Source of the DNA: Gordonia phthalatica
Lineage (GTDB): Bacteria; Actinomycetota; Actinomycetes; Mycobacteriales; Mycobacteriaceae
Direction: 5' to 3'
Length of the DNA stretch: 64,000 nucleotides
NCBI RefSeq assembly: GCF_001305675.1
Contig: NZ_CP011853.1
Span: 2,728,001 to 2,792,000, forward strand
A program made the position numbers and the translations under genes. The notes below the pieces were generated by a model that saw only the letters and a program-made list of their open reading frames with translations, did not search any database and was not told the origin of the DNA. Below, piece after piece: positions 7,702 to 17,186 of this stretch (position 1 is the stretch's first letter; every line of letters begins with the position of its first letter).

Positions 7702-9135
7702 GTGTACAACACGAACGAGGAACTGCTCGAGGGAATCAAGGCAGAAGGTGTCGAGTACGTCGACATCCGCTTCTGCGACCTGCCGGGAACCATGCAGCAC
7801 CTGTCCATCCCGGCCCACGCATTCACCGAGGACGTCTTCGAAGACGGTCTGGCGTTCGACGGCTCGTCGATCCGCGGCTTCCAGTCCATCGACGAGTCCG
7901 ACATGATGCTGCTCCCCGACCCGGCGACTGCGCGCATCGATCCGTTCCGCAAGGCCAAGACGATGAACATCAACTTCTTCGTCCACGACCCGTTCACCCG
8001 TGAGGCCTACAGCCGCGACCCGCGCAACGTGGCCCGCAAGGCACAGGACTACCTGGCCTCCACCGGCATCGCCGACACCTGCTTCTTCGGCGCCGAAGCC
8101 GAGTTCTACATCTTCGACTCGGTGTCGTTCAGCTCCGACATCAACGGCACCCACTACGAGGTCGAGTCCGAGTCCGGCTGGTGGAACGCCAAGAACCAGA
8201 CCAACCCCGACGGCACCCCGAACCGCGGCTACAAGGTCCGCCAGAAGGGCGGCTACTTCCCGGTGGCCCCGTACGACCACTACGTGGACCTGCGCGACGA
8301 GATGTCGTCCGCGCTGACCGACTCCGGCTTCGAGTTGGAGCGCGCGCACCACGAGGTCGGCACCGGCGGTCAGACCGAGATCAACTACAAGTTCAACACG
8401 CTGCTGCACGCCGCCGACGACGTCCAGCTGTTCAAGTACGTCACCAAGAACGTCGCGTGGCAGAACGGCAAGAGCGTCACCTTCATGCCGAAGCCGCTGT
8501 TCGGCGACAACGGTTCGGGCATGCACGCTCACCAGTCGCTGTGGAAGGACGGCAAGCCGCTGTTCCACGACGAGTCCGGATACGCCGGCCTGTCGGACAT
8601 GGCCCGCTATTACATCGGCGGCATCCTGCACCACGCACCGAGCCTGCTCGCCTTCACCAACCCGACCATCAACTCGTACAAGCGCCTGGTCAAGGGCTAC
8701 GAGGCGCCGATCAACCTGGTGTACAGCCAGCGCAACCGCAGCGCCTGCGTCCGCATCCCGGTCACCGGCAACAACCCGAAGGCCAAGCGCATCGAGTTCC
8801 GCTGCCCCGACAGCTCCGGCAACCCGTACCTGGCGTTCGCCGCGATGATGATGGCCGGCCTGGACGGCATCAAGAACCGCATCGAGCCGCACGAGCCCGT
8901 CGACAAGGACCTCTACGAGCTTCCGCCGGAGGAGGCCAAGGGCATCCCGCAGGCCCCGACGTCGCTGTCGGAGGTCATCGACAACCTGGAGCGCGACCAC
9001 GACTACCTGACTCAGGGCGGCGTGTTCACCGAGGACCTGATCGAGACGTGGATCGCCCTGAAGCGTGAGAACGAGATCGAGCCGATCCAGATCCGTCCGC
9101 ACCCCTACGAATTCGATCTGTACTACGACTGCTGA
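7702..9135 (+). CDS. glnA: Type I glutamine synthetase GlnA1
   Basis: 477 residues; makes glutamine from glutamate, ammonia and ATP as a cytoplasmic dodecamer. Visible are the N-terminal beta-grasp block, the latch motif FDGSSIRGF, the ATP/glutamate block FGDNGSGMHAHQSLW, NRSACVRIP, and the adenylylation loop DLYELPPEE with Tyr405 as the modifiable residue. This is the main assimilatory enzyme, regulated by GlnE, which lies 3.4 kb away. It stands alone between a GlnR-like box and a very strong terminator. Start GTG chosen from the AAGGAG upstream and from the usual N-terminus; same position as Rv2220 in M. tuberculosis. Confidence 0.97.
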   Translation: MYNTNEELLEGIKAEGVEYVDIRFCDLPGTMQHLSIPAHAFTEDVFEDGLAFDGSSIRGFQSIDESDMMLLPDPATARIDPFRKAKTMNINFFVHDPFTREAYSRDPRNVARKAQDYLASTGIADTCFFGAEAEFYIFDSVSFSSDINGTHYEVESESGWWNAKNQTNPDGTPNRGYKVRQKGGYFPVAPYDHYVDLRDEMSSALTDSGFELERAHHEVGTGGQTEINYKFNTLLHAADDVQLFKYVTKNVAWQNGKSVTFMPKPLFGDNGSGMHAHQSLWKDGKPLFHDESGYAGLSDMARYYIGGILHHAPSLLAFTNPTINSYKRLVKGYEAPINLVYSQRNRSACVRIPVTGNNPKAKRIEFRCPDSSGNPYLAFAAMMMAGLDGIKNRIEPHEPVDKDLYELPPEEAKGIPQAPTSLSEVIDNLERDHDYLTQGGVFTEDLIETWIALKRENEIEPIQIRPHPYEFDLYYDC

Positions 9136-9158
9136 TCCGAGCACTTCGGATCACTCAC

Positions 9159-9201
9159 CGCCGATGGGGCGCGAGGGCACTTCCCTCGCGCCCCATCGGC
9201 G
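9159..9201 (+). terminator. Strong hairpin terminator after glnA1
   Basis: A perfect 19-base stem (9159-9177 with 9183-9201) with the loop CACTT. A smaller GATCCGA/TCGGATC hairpin lies just before it (9134-9152). There is no long T-run, as is common in actinobacteria. Confidence 0.8.
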
Positions 9202-9299
9202 TTCCTGGATTCGCGGCGGGTCGCCGCCCGCTGATAGCGTCCGAATCCACAGGAAGCAGCCACACACGGGGCAGCCACACACGGAGAGGACGGCCTTCG

Positions 9300-10169
9300 A
9301 TGGGACGCCACGGCACACGCCGCCGCGAACCGCGCGGTGCGCTGCCTCGTCGACGCGGACTGATCGCCGCCGTCACCGCGGCCGCCGTGGTCGCCGCCGC
9401 GGTCACCGCCGTCGTGCTGCTGCGCGACGACACCGAGCAGTCCCCCGCGTCGCCACCCGTCCTGTCCGAGCAGGAACTCCGCACCTCGTTCGACGCCTTG
9501 AAGCTGCCCGCGGGCACCGGCTTGGCGCTGGTGCCGGTCGGGGCGTCGACGCCGATCCTCCTCGGCGAGACCGGCACCCAGAACGCGTGGTCGGTCATCA
9601 AGGTTCCGCTCGCGTTGGCCGCCGAGCGCAAGCACGGCATGTCGAAGCAGGAGATGACGGCCGTCGTCGACTCCGACAACGCCTCGGCGCGCATCCTGAC
9701 CAAGTCGCTCGGGTCGCCGGCCGACGCCACCGCTGCCCTCTCGTCGGTCCTGCGCGAGGGTCGCGACACGACCACCGTGCTGCCCACCGCGCCGCCGGGC
9801 GTCCACCCCCACTTCGGCGAGACCCGCTGGGCACCCGCCGACGCCGCCGTGTGGACCGCCCAGTTGCCGTGCATGCTCGGCAGCGAGCACGTGCTCAGCC
9901 TGATGACCGGGGTCGCGCCGAACCAGCGGTGGGGCCTGATGCGCGTCCCCGGACAGGTGTCGGCGAAGGGCGGCTGGGGCATCGAGTCCGACGGCGGCTA
10001 CCTGGTGCGGCAGATCGGCGTCATCACCCGTCCTGACGGCGCTCGGGTGGCCGCCTCCATCAGCGCCCACCGTCCCCGGATGGCGTTCCGGCAGGGCACC
10101 GCGACGCTCGACCGCGTCGGCGACTGGTTGACCCGACACGTCGGATCGTTGCCGGGCGGCGACTGCTAA
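9300..10169 (+). CDS. Membrane-anchored serine hydrolase of the class A beta-lactamase / DD-peptidase fold
   Basis: 289 residues. An Arg-rich N-terminus (GRHGTRRREPRG) is followed by one membrane segment (about 20-41), so the catalytic domain should be extracytoplasmic. The SxxK nucleophile motif is SVIK (Ser98), the second motif is SDN (125-127), and the third box is KGG in SAKGGWG rather than the usual KTG. Nothing matches a clear class A Glu166 loop, so it may not be an antibiotic-hydrolysing lactamase. The role is probably in the cell envelope. It has its own upstream region after the glnA1 terminator, and the FKBP lipoprotein starts nine bases after its stop. Confidence 0.8.
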   Translation: MGRHGTRRREPRGALPRRRGLIAAVTAAAVVAAAVTAVVLLRDDTEQSPASPPVLSEQELRTSFDALKLPAGTGLALVPVGASTPILLGETGTQNAWSVIKVPLALAAERKHGMSKQEMTAVVDSDNASARILTKSLGSPADATAALSSVLREGRDTTTVLPTAPPGVHPHFGETRWAPADAAVWTAQLPCMLGSEHVLSLMTGVAPNQRWGLMRVPGQVSAKGGWGIESDGGYLVRQIGVITRPDGARVAASISAHRPRMAFRQGTATLDRVGDWLTRHVGSLPGGDC

Positions 10170-10178
10170 CCTCGCGCC

Positions 10179-10793
10179 ATGATGCGCAAGTCCTCGATTC
10201 TGCTGTCCGTCGCCGCCGCGTCCACCCTGCTGGTGACCGGCTGCTCGTCCGACAGCACCGATGCCGCGCCCACCAGTCTGGAGATCACCCGTCCCTCGCC
10301 GATCATGGACGGCGGTGTCTGCCCCGAGAACGATCCGCCCGCAGGCACCCAGCCCCAGTGGCAGCTCGACGGCGCCACCGGCAGCCTGGCCGTCGCCGGG
10401 TCCACCGCCGACGCGGGCCCGCTGATCAAGGTGACCACGCCGCTGACGGTGAACGAGACCCAGGTCAAGACCCTCACCCCGGGCACCGGCCAGGAGGTGA
10501 CCGACGACTCCGCCGTCAACGTCTGCTACGAGGGCGTCAACGGCCGCGACGGCGAGGCCTTCGACAGCTCGTACCAGAAGGGGACGCCGACACGATTGCG
10601 GCCTGATTCCGTCATCCCTGGTATGCGGCAAGCACTCCTCGGGCAGCGCGTCGGGGCGAATGTCGCGGTCGTGATGACGCCCGCCGACTGCTACCCGACC
10701 GGGACCCCCGACGGCACCATCCGCGCGGGCGACTCCATCGTCTTCGTCCTCAAGATCATGGCCGCGGAACGCGACAGCGCCGACGGAAGCTAG
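10179..10793 (+). CDS. FKBP-type peptidyl-prolyl isomerase lipoprotein (copy 1)
   Basis: 204 residues. A signal peptide ends in the lipobox LLVTGC (Cys22), so it should be anchored to the outer face of the membrane. The C-terminal half shows an FKBP-like domain: VCYEGVNGRDGEAFDSSY, then VIPGMRQALLGQRVGANVAVV and the closing GDSIVFVLKI. Several aromatic active-site residues of true FKBPs are not obvious, so isomerase activity is uncertain. The next gene is a paralogue. Confidence 0.8.
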   Translation: MMRKSSILLSVAAASTLLVTGCSSDSTDAAPTSLEITRPSPIMDGGVCPENDPPAGTQPQWQLDGATGSLAVAGSTADAGPLIKVTTPLTVNETQVKTLTPGTGQEVTDDSAVNVCYEGVNGRDGEAFDSSYQKGTPTRLRPDSVIPGMRQALLGQRVGANVAVVMTPADCYPTGTPDGTIRAGDSIVFVLKIMAAERDSADGS

Positions 10794-10804
10794 GCTGACG
10801 GACC

Positions 10805-11386
10805 ATGAAGCTCAAGGCAATGAAGCTCAAGGCTGCGGTCCTGGTTCCGCTCGCTGCGGGGGCCCTGGTCCTGACCGGATGCTCCACCGATTCGACTGCA
10901 ACCGAGACTGCAGTCAACACGTCCTCATGCGCGCCGACTCCTGAGAAGGTCGACGGCGCACCCGATTGGACAGTCAACGGCACCGAGGGCAAGGCGCTAT
11001 TCACCGTCACTGACGACAAGACAAACGCCGCACCGAAGATTCAGCTAACGACGCCCTTCAAAGTCGACAAGACCCAGGTGAAAACCCTGATCGCAGGAAG
11101 TGGCGAGCTGGTGACCGAATCGTCCACCGCGATCGTCTGCTACGAAGGCGTCAACGGCCGTGACGGCAAGGTCTTCGACAGCGCCTATCAGAGCCGCACA
11201 CCGGCCCCGCTCCCCGCGTCGCGTCTCGTCCCTGGCTTCACGCAGGCCCTCGTCGGCCAGAAGGTCGGCTCCACCGTCGCCGTGGTAATCACATCCGCAG
11301 ACGGTTACGCCGAGGGTAATCCCGATGCGGGAATCGAACCCGGCGACACCATCGTCTTCGGCCTGAAGATCCTGGCCGCGCAGTAG
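10805..11386 (+). CDS. FKBP-type peptidyl-prolyl isomerase lipoprotein (copy 2)
   Basis: 193 residues. The lipobox is LVLTGC (Cys26 from the first ATG). The FKBP-like part repeats the blocks of copy 1: VCYEGVNGRDGKVFDSAYQ, LVPGFTQALVGQKVGSTVAVV and GDTIVFGLKI. The N-terminus contains an exact tandem duplication of MKLKA (15 bases, 10805-10834), so translation could start at either ATG; both give a good signal peptide. It begins 11 bases after copy 1, as expected for a local gene duplication. It ends at a bidirectional hairpin. Confidence 0.8.
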   Translation: MKLKAMKLKAAVLVPLAAGALVLTGCSTDSTATETAVNTSSCAPTPEKVDGAPDWTVNGTEGKALFTVTDDKTNAAPKIQLTTPFKVDKTQVKTLIAGSGELVTESSTAIVCYEGVNGRDGKVFDSAYQSRTPAPLPASRLVPGFTQALVGQKVGSTVAVVITSADGYAEGNPDAGIEPGDTIVFGLKILAAQ

Positions 11387-11402
11387 CGCACCACGCATCC
11401 CT

Positions 11403-11448
11403 CGTCGCGGATCAGCGGAGTCTCGTCGGGCTCAGCTGATCCGCGACG
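11403..11448. terminator. Bidirectional hairpin between convergent genes
   Basis: CGTCGCGGATCAG (11403-11415) pairs perfectly with CTGATCCGCGACG (11436-11448). The stem overlaps the last codons of the lipase gene, so it can serve both strands. Confidence 0.65.
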
Positions 11449-12535
11449 GCGTCAGCGACCGGATGAACTCCGGTGCGCCGCCCGTGCGACGCAGCACGGG
11501 CGAGCCGAAGAACGGCGACACCAGCCGGCACGGCACCACCCGCACGTCCTCGCCTTCGAGCGCGTTGATGACCATCGCGGCGGCTCGCGGTGAACCGCAG
11601 ATCCCGAGATGGTCGGAGAAGTCGCGCGGGCAGCCGTCCTGCAGCACGATGTTGACGACGTCGTCGTCGGGCCCGCCCGGCACCTGCCCCGACGTGTACG
11701 GGCGCACCAGTTCGTCGTGCACCGTCGAGATGTTGGTGTACTGAATGCCCGGCACGTAGGGCCCGCCGCCCGAGTTGAGCTCCTCGATGAAGTGCGATCC
11801 CTCCATCATCTGCGGCAGCGCCTGGCATGGGATGACGGCACCGACGTCGATGCCGAAGCGCTCCTGCAGTTCGGCCGCGACCGGGCGTGCCCGCGCCAGC
11901 GCGCTGGTGCCCTGCCACAGCGGAGCGAGGGACACATAGCGGCGGATCGTGCCCTGCCCGCCGAGGAACTTGGCCCAGTAGTTCGGGACGATGGTGCCCT
12001 GCGAGTGCCCGACCACGTCGACCTGATCCGCACCGGTCGACGCCAGCACCCGCTTGACGAAGTCGCCGAACTCGGCGGCGCTGTCCTCGATGCGGGCCAT
12101 GCCGCCCAGTGCGGAGATCGGCCACTTGGAGCCGGGCAGGGCTCCGTAGGTGAGGGTGAAGACCGAGAAGCCGGCGTCGGTCAGCAGCGGCACATAGGTT
12201 CCCCAGTTGGTCTGCGCGCCGCCCGCCGTCCCGTGCATCAGGATCACCGGCACCGGATGCTCGGGATCGCACGGTCGGCCCCACCGGTTGGCGCCGGGCA
12301 ACGAGCCGCCCGGATCGGCCAACTCCGGGCCGATGCCCGAGAAGAAGTCGTAGACGATCCGATTGGACGCCTGTTGCTTCTCGTCGCCGATCTCCACCAG
12401 CCGCTCCAGCGGCAACCTGCTCATGGCGGCGCGCCCCAGCTTGAGAGCCGGTGCCGAGATCGCCTGTCCCACGCGTATTCCCGTGGTCACGGCATCGGAG
12501 ACCGGGCGGCCCCATCGGCCCTGGAGGACGTTCAT
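11432..12535 (-). CDS. Alpha/beta hydrolase, lipase family (EstA/LipB-like)
   Basis: A 367-residue hydrolase with the oxyanion-hole block VILMHGTAGG and the nucleophile elbow GHSQG (VDVVGHSQGTIV). Later blocks (YTNISTVHDELV, VNIVLQDGCPRDFSDHLGI) carry the catalytic Asp and His candidates, as in secreted actinobacterial triacylglycerol lipases. No clear signal peptide is seen in the first 50 residues, so its location is uncertain. It lies 31 bases downstream of glnE on the same strand and may be co-transcribed. Confidence 0.85.
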   Translation of the reverse strand: MNVLQGRWGRPVSDAVTTGIRVGQAISAPALKLGRAAMSRLPLERLVEIGDEKQQASNRIVYDFFSGIGPELADPGGSLPGANRWGRPCDPEHPVPVILMHGTAGGAQTNWGTYVPLLTDAGFSVFTLTYGALPGSKWPISALGGMARIEDSAAEFGDFVKRVLASTGADQVDVVGHSQGTIVPNYWAKFLGGQGTIRRYVSLAPLWQGTSALARARPVAAELQERFGIDVGAVIPCQALPQMMEGSHFIEELNSGGGPYVPGIQYTNISTVHDELVRPYTSGQVPGGPDDDVVNIVLQDGCPRDFSDHLGICGSPRAAAMVINALEGEDVRVVPCRLVSPFFGSPVLRRTGGAPEFIRSLTPSRIS

Positions 12536-12566
12536 GCGTGCAGCGTACGTGATCCCGCGATTGCGG

Positions 12567-15500
12567 CTAACCGTCGAACACCTCGGTGACGACGGTCTTG
12601 GCCCGCCGAGTCACCCGCATGTAGTGCTCCAGGAATTCCTGCGCCTCGTCCTGCGACCAGCCCGCGGCGTAGGCCACCGACCGGAGTGCGCGGCCCGGCC
12701 CCGGCAGCTGGTCGACGGGCTTGCCGCGCACCAGCACCAGGGCGTTGCGCGCCTTGGTCGCTGTCAGCCAGGCATCCTTGAGCCTCTCGACCTGGTCCTC
12801 GGTGAGCAGCTCCAGTTCGCCGATCGCGTCCAGGGTCTCGAGCGTCGACGTGTTGTGCAGCTCCGGATGCTTGTGCGCATACCGCAGCTGAGTCAGCTGG
12901 ACCGTCCACTCGACGTCGGCGAGACCGCCGCGTCCGAGTTTGGTGTGCGTCGCCGGATCGGCACCGCGCGGCAGCCGCTCGGAGTCGATGCGCGCCTTGA
13001 TGCGCCGGATCTCCCGCACCGCGTCGGGCGAGACGCCGCCCTCCGGGTAGCGGGTCACATCGATCATGTGCAGGAATCTCAAGCCTAGGTCGGCGTCGCC
13101 GGCGACGGCGTTCGCACGCAGGAGTGCCTGGACCTCCCACGACTCGGCCCATTGCCGGTAGTACGCCTCGTAGGACGCGAAGGTCCGGACGATCGGCCCG
13201 TTCTTCCCCTCCGGCCGCAGACCCACGTCCACTTCGAGCGGCGGGTCGGCGCTGGGCGTGCCGAGCAGCTTGCGTACGCGGTCGGCCACCGACTGCGACC
13301 ACTTGAGGGCCTCGGATTCTTCGACGCCGTCGCGCGGTTCGCAGACGAACAGCACATCGGCGTCGGATCCGTAGCCGAGTTCGCCGCCGCCGAGGCGGCC
13401 CATCCCGATCACCGCGATGGTGGCGGGTGCCTGCTGACCGTCGGTCAGGCTCCACGCGATCACCTTGTCGAGCGCGGCCCCGAGGACCGCTGCCCACACG
13501 GTGGACAGCGCACGGCAGACCTCCTGCACGCTCATCAGCCCGAGCAGGTCGGCCGATGCGATACGGGCCAGTTCGGCGCGCCGGTGCGACCGCGCGACGG
13601 CGATCGCCCGATCCAGGTCCGCGGCCCGCATCGTCGACGCGACGAGGCCCTTGACGACGTCCACCGAGTCCACCTCGACCAGCTTGGGTCCGGTGGCACC
13701 CGACGAGTACAGCTGGATGACGTCCGGCGAGCGCATGAGCAGGTCGGCGATGTACTCGCTGGTGCCGAGGACGTGCATCAGCCGTTCGGCGACGACGGCG
13801 TCGTCGCGCAGGAGCCGGAGGAACCAGGAGACGCCGACCACCTCGTCGCACAGCCGCCGGTAGTTCAGCAGGCCCGCGTCGGGGTCCGGGGTGGAGCTGA
13901 TGTGCTCCAGCAGGCTCGGCAGGATCAGCATCTGGATCTGGCCGCTGCGCCCCGGTTCGGATCCGAGGACGCGGATGTGCGCCAACGCGCGGTCCGGGAA
14001 GGCCCAGCCGAGGACGCCGAGCTGTCGTTTCGCGGACTCGTCCGACAGTCGCAGCGCGCCCTTGTCGAGCCGCGCCACCGATTCCAGCAGCGGTCGGTAG
14101 AAGAGCTTCTCGTGCAGTTGCCGCACTCGGGTCCGCTGCTTGCGGAGTTCGCGGAGCAGGACCTCGACGACGTCCTTGTCCCGTTCGGGTCGCACGTGCG
14201 CGGCGCGCGCGAGCCATCGCACCGCCGGTTTGTCGTCGAGGTCCGGCAGGAGGTGCGTGCGCTGCAGTCGCTGCAGCTGCAGTCGGTGTTCCAGGAGGCG
14301 CAGGAACTGGTACGACGCCGAGAAGTTGGCGCCGTCGTCGCGGCCGATGTAGCCGCCGTCGGTCAGTGCGGCGAGGGCGTCGACCGTCGACTGCACGTGG
14401 AGGCTGGTGTCGACGCGGCCGTGCACCATCTGCAGCAACTGGACCGCGAACTCCACGTCGCGGAGGCCGCCCCGCCCGAGCTTGATGTTGCGGGTCTTCT
14501 CGTCGGCGGGCACCAGCGACTCCACGCGGCGGCGCATGGCCTGGGTCTCGACGACGAAGTCGTCCCGCTCGGACGCGTCCCACACCATCGACGACGTGGC
14601 CTCGATGTAGGCGGCGCCCAGTTTCATGGAACCGGTCATCGCTCGTGCCTTCAGCAGAGCTTGGAACTCCCACGTCTTGGCCCAGCGCCGGTAGTAGGCG
14701 ACGTGCGACTCCAGGGTCCGAGTCAGCGCACCTCGCTTGCCCTCGGGGCGCAGCGCCGCGTCGACGTCGAAGAAGGCGACGGATCCGACCCGCATCATCT
14801 CGCCTGCGATGCGCGCCGACGCCGAGTCGGCCGGTTCGGCGACGAACACGACGTCCACGTCGCTGACGTAGTTCAGTTCGCGGGCACCGCATTTGCCCAT
14901 CGCGATGACCGCCAGCTCGATCTCCAGTGGCTTCGCGGACTCGTCGCCCACCGGCCCGAGAACGGTCGCGATCCCCACCGCGAGTGCCGCGGTCAGGGCT
15001 GCGTCGGCGAGATCCGACAGGCGGCCGCCCACCTCGGGGAGGTACAGGACGGGTTCGTCCTCGACCGTCGAGGCTAGGTCGTGCGCCGCCAGGATGAGCA
15101 GCTGATCGCGGTAGGCGTGCTGCAGTGCCAGCACCGCGTCGGGTCCGACCAGACGTGAGCGGTACAGCAGGTCGCCGCGCTCGAGTGCTCCCGGCTCAGG
15201 CGCCGCCTCCACCGCCGTCAGCAGTGACTGCCGCACCGAGACCTCGTCGGGCAAGGTGTCGTCGAGCAGCAGGCGCCAGGTCCCGCGCTGCGCGATCAGA
15301 TGGTCACCGAGCGCATCCGAGCCGCCGAGCACCGACAGCACCCGACCGCGGAAGCTCTTGTCGGACCGCAGCAGGCGGTCGAGTTCCGGCCACCCGTCGA
15401 GGTCCGCGTCGCGCAGCCGGATCAGCGCGCCGAGCGCCAGGTCCGCGTCGGGCGCACGCGAGAGCGACCACAGCAGGTTGATCGAGTCCTCGCCAGTCCA

Positions 15501-15593
15501 TCCGAGCTGTGCGAGGAGTTCACGCGCCTCGGGCTGCAGGAGGCCGAGGCGGCCGGGGCTGGGAACCGCGGAACGACCGCGCGACACAGTCAT
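12567..15593 (-). CDS. glnE: Bifunctional glutamine synthetase adenylyltransferase / adenylyl-removing enzyme
   Basis: 1008 residues. GlnE attaches AMP to, or removes it from, the regulatory tyrosine of GlnA1 in response to nitrogen status. Two nucleotidyltransferase domains are visible: the N-terminal one with LNYVSDVDVVFV and VDAALRPEGKRG, the C-terminal one with LGYGSDADVLFV and VDVGLRPEGKNG. Each is followed by a helical GlnD-PII-type bundle with KLGRGGLRDVEF or KLGRGGLADVEW. The ATG at 15593 lies eight bases after the glnA2 stop, which gives a glnA2-glnE operon as in mycobacteria. Longer in-frame sequence upstream lies inside glnA2 and is not coding. Confidence 0.96.
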   Translation of the reverse strand: MTVSRGRSAVPSPGRLGLLQPEARELLAQLGWTGEDSINLLWSLSRAPDADLALGALIRLRDADLDGWPELDRLLRSDKSFRGRVLSVLGGSDALGDHLIAQRGTWRLLLDDTLPDEVSVRQSLLTAVEAAPEPGALERGDLLYRSRLVGPDAVLALQHAYRDQLLILAAHDLASTVEDEPVLYLPEVGGRLSDLADAALTAALAVGIATVLGPVGDESAKPLEIELAVIAMGKCGARELNYVSDVDVVFVAEPADSASARIAGEMMRVGSVAFFDVDAALRPEGKRGALTRTLESHVAYYRRWAKTWEFQALLKARAMTGSMKLGAAYIEATSSMVWDASERDDFVVETQAMRRRVESLVPADEKTRNIKLGRGGLRDVEFAVQLLQMVHGRVDTSLHVQSTVDALAALTDGGYIGRDDGANFSASYQFLRLLEHRLQLQRLQRTHLLPDLDDKPAVRWLARAAHVRPERDKDVVEVLLRELRKQRTRVRQLHEKLFYRPLLESVARLDKGALRLSDESAKRQLGVLGWAFPDRALAHIRVLGSEPGRSGQIQMLILPSLLEHISSTPDPDAGLLNYRRLCDEVVGVSWFLRLLRDDAVVAERLMHVLGTSEYIADLLMRSPDVIQLYSSGATGPKLVEVDSVDVVKGLVASTMRAADLDRAIAVARSHRRAELARIASADLLGLMSVQEVCRALSTVWAAVLGAALDKVIAWSLTDGQQAPATIAVIGMGRLGGGELGYGSDADVLFVCEPRDGVEESEALKWSQSVADRVRKLLGTPSADPPLEVDVGLRPEGKNGPIVRTFASYEAYYRQWAESWEVQALLRANAVAGDADLGLRFLHMIDVTRYPEGGVSPDAVREIRRIKARIDSERLPRGADPATHTKLGRGGLADVEWTVQLTQLRYAHKHPELHNTSTLETLDAIGELELLTEDQVERLKDAWLTATKARNALVLVRGKPVDQLPGPGRALRSVAYAAGWSQDEAQEFLEHYMRVTRRAKTVVTEVFDG

Positions 15594-15601
15594 GCCGGCC
15601 C

Positions 15602-16939
15602 CTACAGCGGAAGGTAGTTCTCGAGCTCGTACGGCGTCACGCGACCTCGGTAGTTGGCCCATTCCGCACGCTTGTTGCGCAGGAAGTAGTCGAAGACGTG
15701 CTCGCCGAGCGTCTCGGCGACGAGCTCGGACTTCTCCATCGCCACGAGCGCCTCCGACAACGACCCCGGAAGCTCCCGGTAGCCCATCGCCCGGCGTTCG
15801 GCCTCGGTGAGCGCCCACACGTTGTCCTCCGCTTCCTCGGGAAGCTCGTACTCCTCCTCGATGCCCTTGAGGCCTGCGGCCAACAGCACCGCGAACGTCA
15901 GGTACGGATTGCACGCCGAGTCGGGGGTGCGGATCTCGACGCGTCGCGACGACGACTTGTTCGGGGTGTACAGCGGAAGTCGGATCATCGCCGAGCGGTT
16001 GGCGCCGCCCCACGTCGCCGCGGTCGGTGCCTCGTCGCCGTAGATGAGTCGCTTGTAGCTGTTGACCCACTGGTTGGTGACGGCGCTGATCTCGTTGGCG
16101 TGCCGCAGGATTCCCGCGATGAACCGCTTGCCGGTGGTCGAGAGCTGCATCGGGTCGTCGGGATTGTGGAAGGCGTTGGTGTCACCCTCGAACAGGCTCA
16201 TGTGCGTGTGCATCGCCGAACCCGGGTAGTCGCTGAACGGTTTGGGCATGAACGTCGCCCGCACGCCGTCGCTGAACGCGACTTGCTTCACCAGGTAGCG
16301 GAAGGTCATCACGTTGTCGGCCATCGACAGGGCGTCCGCATACCGCAGGTCGATCTCCTGCTGGCCGGGAGCACCTTCGTGATGGGAGAACTCGACGGAG
16401 ATCCCCATCGCTTCAAGCGCGTCGATCGCGTGTCGGCGGAAGTTCGGCGCCAGCGCATGGAAGGCCTGGTCGAAGTAGCCGCCGCGGTCCGCCGGAACCG
16501 GGACCGAGCCGTCGATCGGCTTGTCCTCCAGGAGGAAGAACTCGATCTCCGGGTGCACGTAGCAGGTGAAGCCGAGATCGGCGGCTTTGTTCAGCTGCCT
16601 GCGCAGGACGTTGCGCGGGTCGGCCCATGACGGCGAGCCGTCGGGCATCGTGATGTCGCAGAAGATGCGCGCCGAATACAGCTCGCCCTCGTCCCGCCAC
16701 GGGAGGATCTGGAAGGTCGACGGATCGGGCTTGGCGACCATGTCGGCTTCGGAGACGCGGGAGAAGCCTTCGATGGCCGAGCCGTCGAATCCGATGCCCT
16801 CTGCGAAGGCTCCTTCGAGTTCTGCAGGTGCGATGGCCACCGACTTCAGATATCCGAGGATGTCGGTGAACCACAGTCGGACGAAGCGGATGTCCCGCTC
16901 TTCGAGGGTGCGCAGCACGAATTCCTGTTGGCGGTCCAT
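15602..16939 (-). CDS. glnA2: Type I glutamine synthetase GlnA2
   Basis: 445 residues with the GS signatures FDGSAIEGF, the ATP-binding block KPFSDYPGSAMHTHMSLF and NRSAMIRLP. At the place where GlnA1 has the tyrosine loop DLYELPPEE, this protein reads DNVWALTEAE, so GlnE should not modify it. The ATG is in the usual place (MDRQQEFVLRTLEERDIRFV). It is the first gene of the glnA2-glnE operon. Actinobacterial GlnA2 enzymes are usually non-essential and minor; some act on other amines. Confidence 0.95.
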   Translation of the reverse strand: MDRQQEFVLRTLEERDIRFVRLWFTDILGYLKSVAIAPAELEGAFAEGIGFDGSAIEGFSRVSEADMVAKPDPSTFQILPWRDEGELYSARIFCDITMPDGSPSWADPRNVLRRQLNKAADLGFTCYVHPEIEFFLLEDKPIDGSVPVPADRGGYFDQAFHALAPNFRRHAIDALEAMGISVEFSHHEGAPGQQEIDLRYADALSMADNVMTFRYLVKQVAFSDGVRATFMPKPFSDYPGSAMHTHMSLFEGDTNAFHNPDDPMQLSTTGKRFIAGILRHANEISAVTNQWVNSYKRLIYGDEAPTAATWGGANRSAMIRLPLYTPNKSSSRRVEIRTPDSACNPYLTFAVLLAAGLKGIEEEYELPEEAEDNVWALTEAERRAMGYRELPGSLSEALVAMEKSELVAETLGEHVFDYFLRNKRAEWANYRGRVTPYELENYLPL

Positions 16940-17186
16940 ACCCGAACCTTAGAGGCCCGCGGTTACGCCCGTGTTAACCCCGCGCAGATCGCTCACCGTG
17001 TCACGGTGCCCCGTGCTCGACCCGGTCCCGGGTCCATCGTTCACGAGCGATGACCAACTCGACCGTCTGTGACCAATCCCACCGGTGCACGGGTTCTCCA
17101 CCTGTGCGACCGGTGGGAGAATCGAGGGCGTCCACACCAACCCGGGTACCCGACCATCAGGGACTCGAGGCAGAAATGAGGCAGAC

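Noticed and set aside
16940..17040. GlnR box before glnA2
   Set aside because: GTTAAC and GTAAC pieces occur, but no GTnAC-N6-GAAAC arrangement is found.
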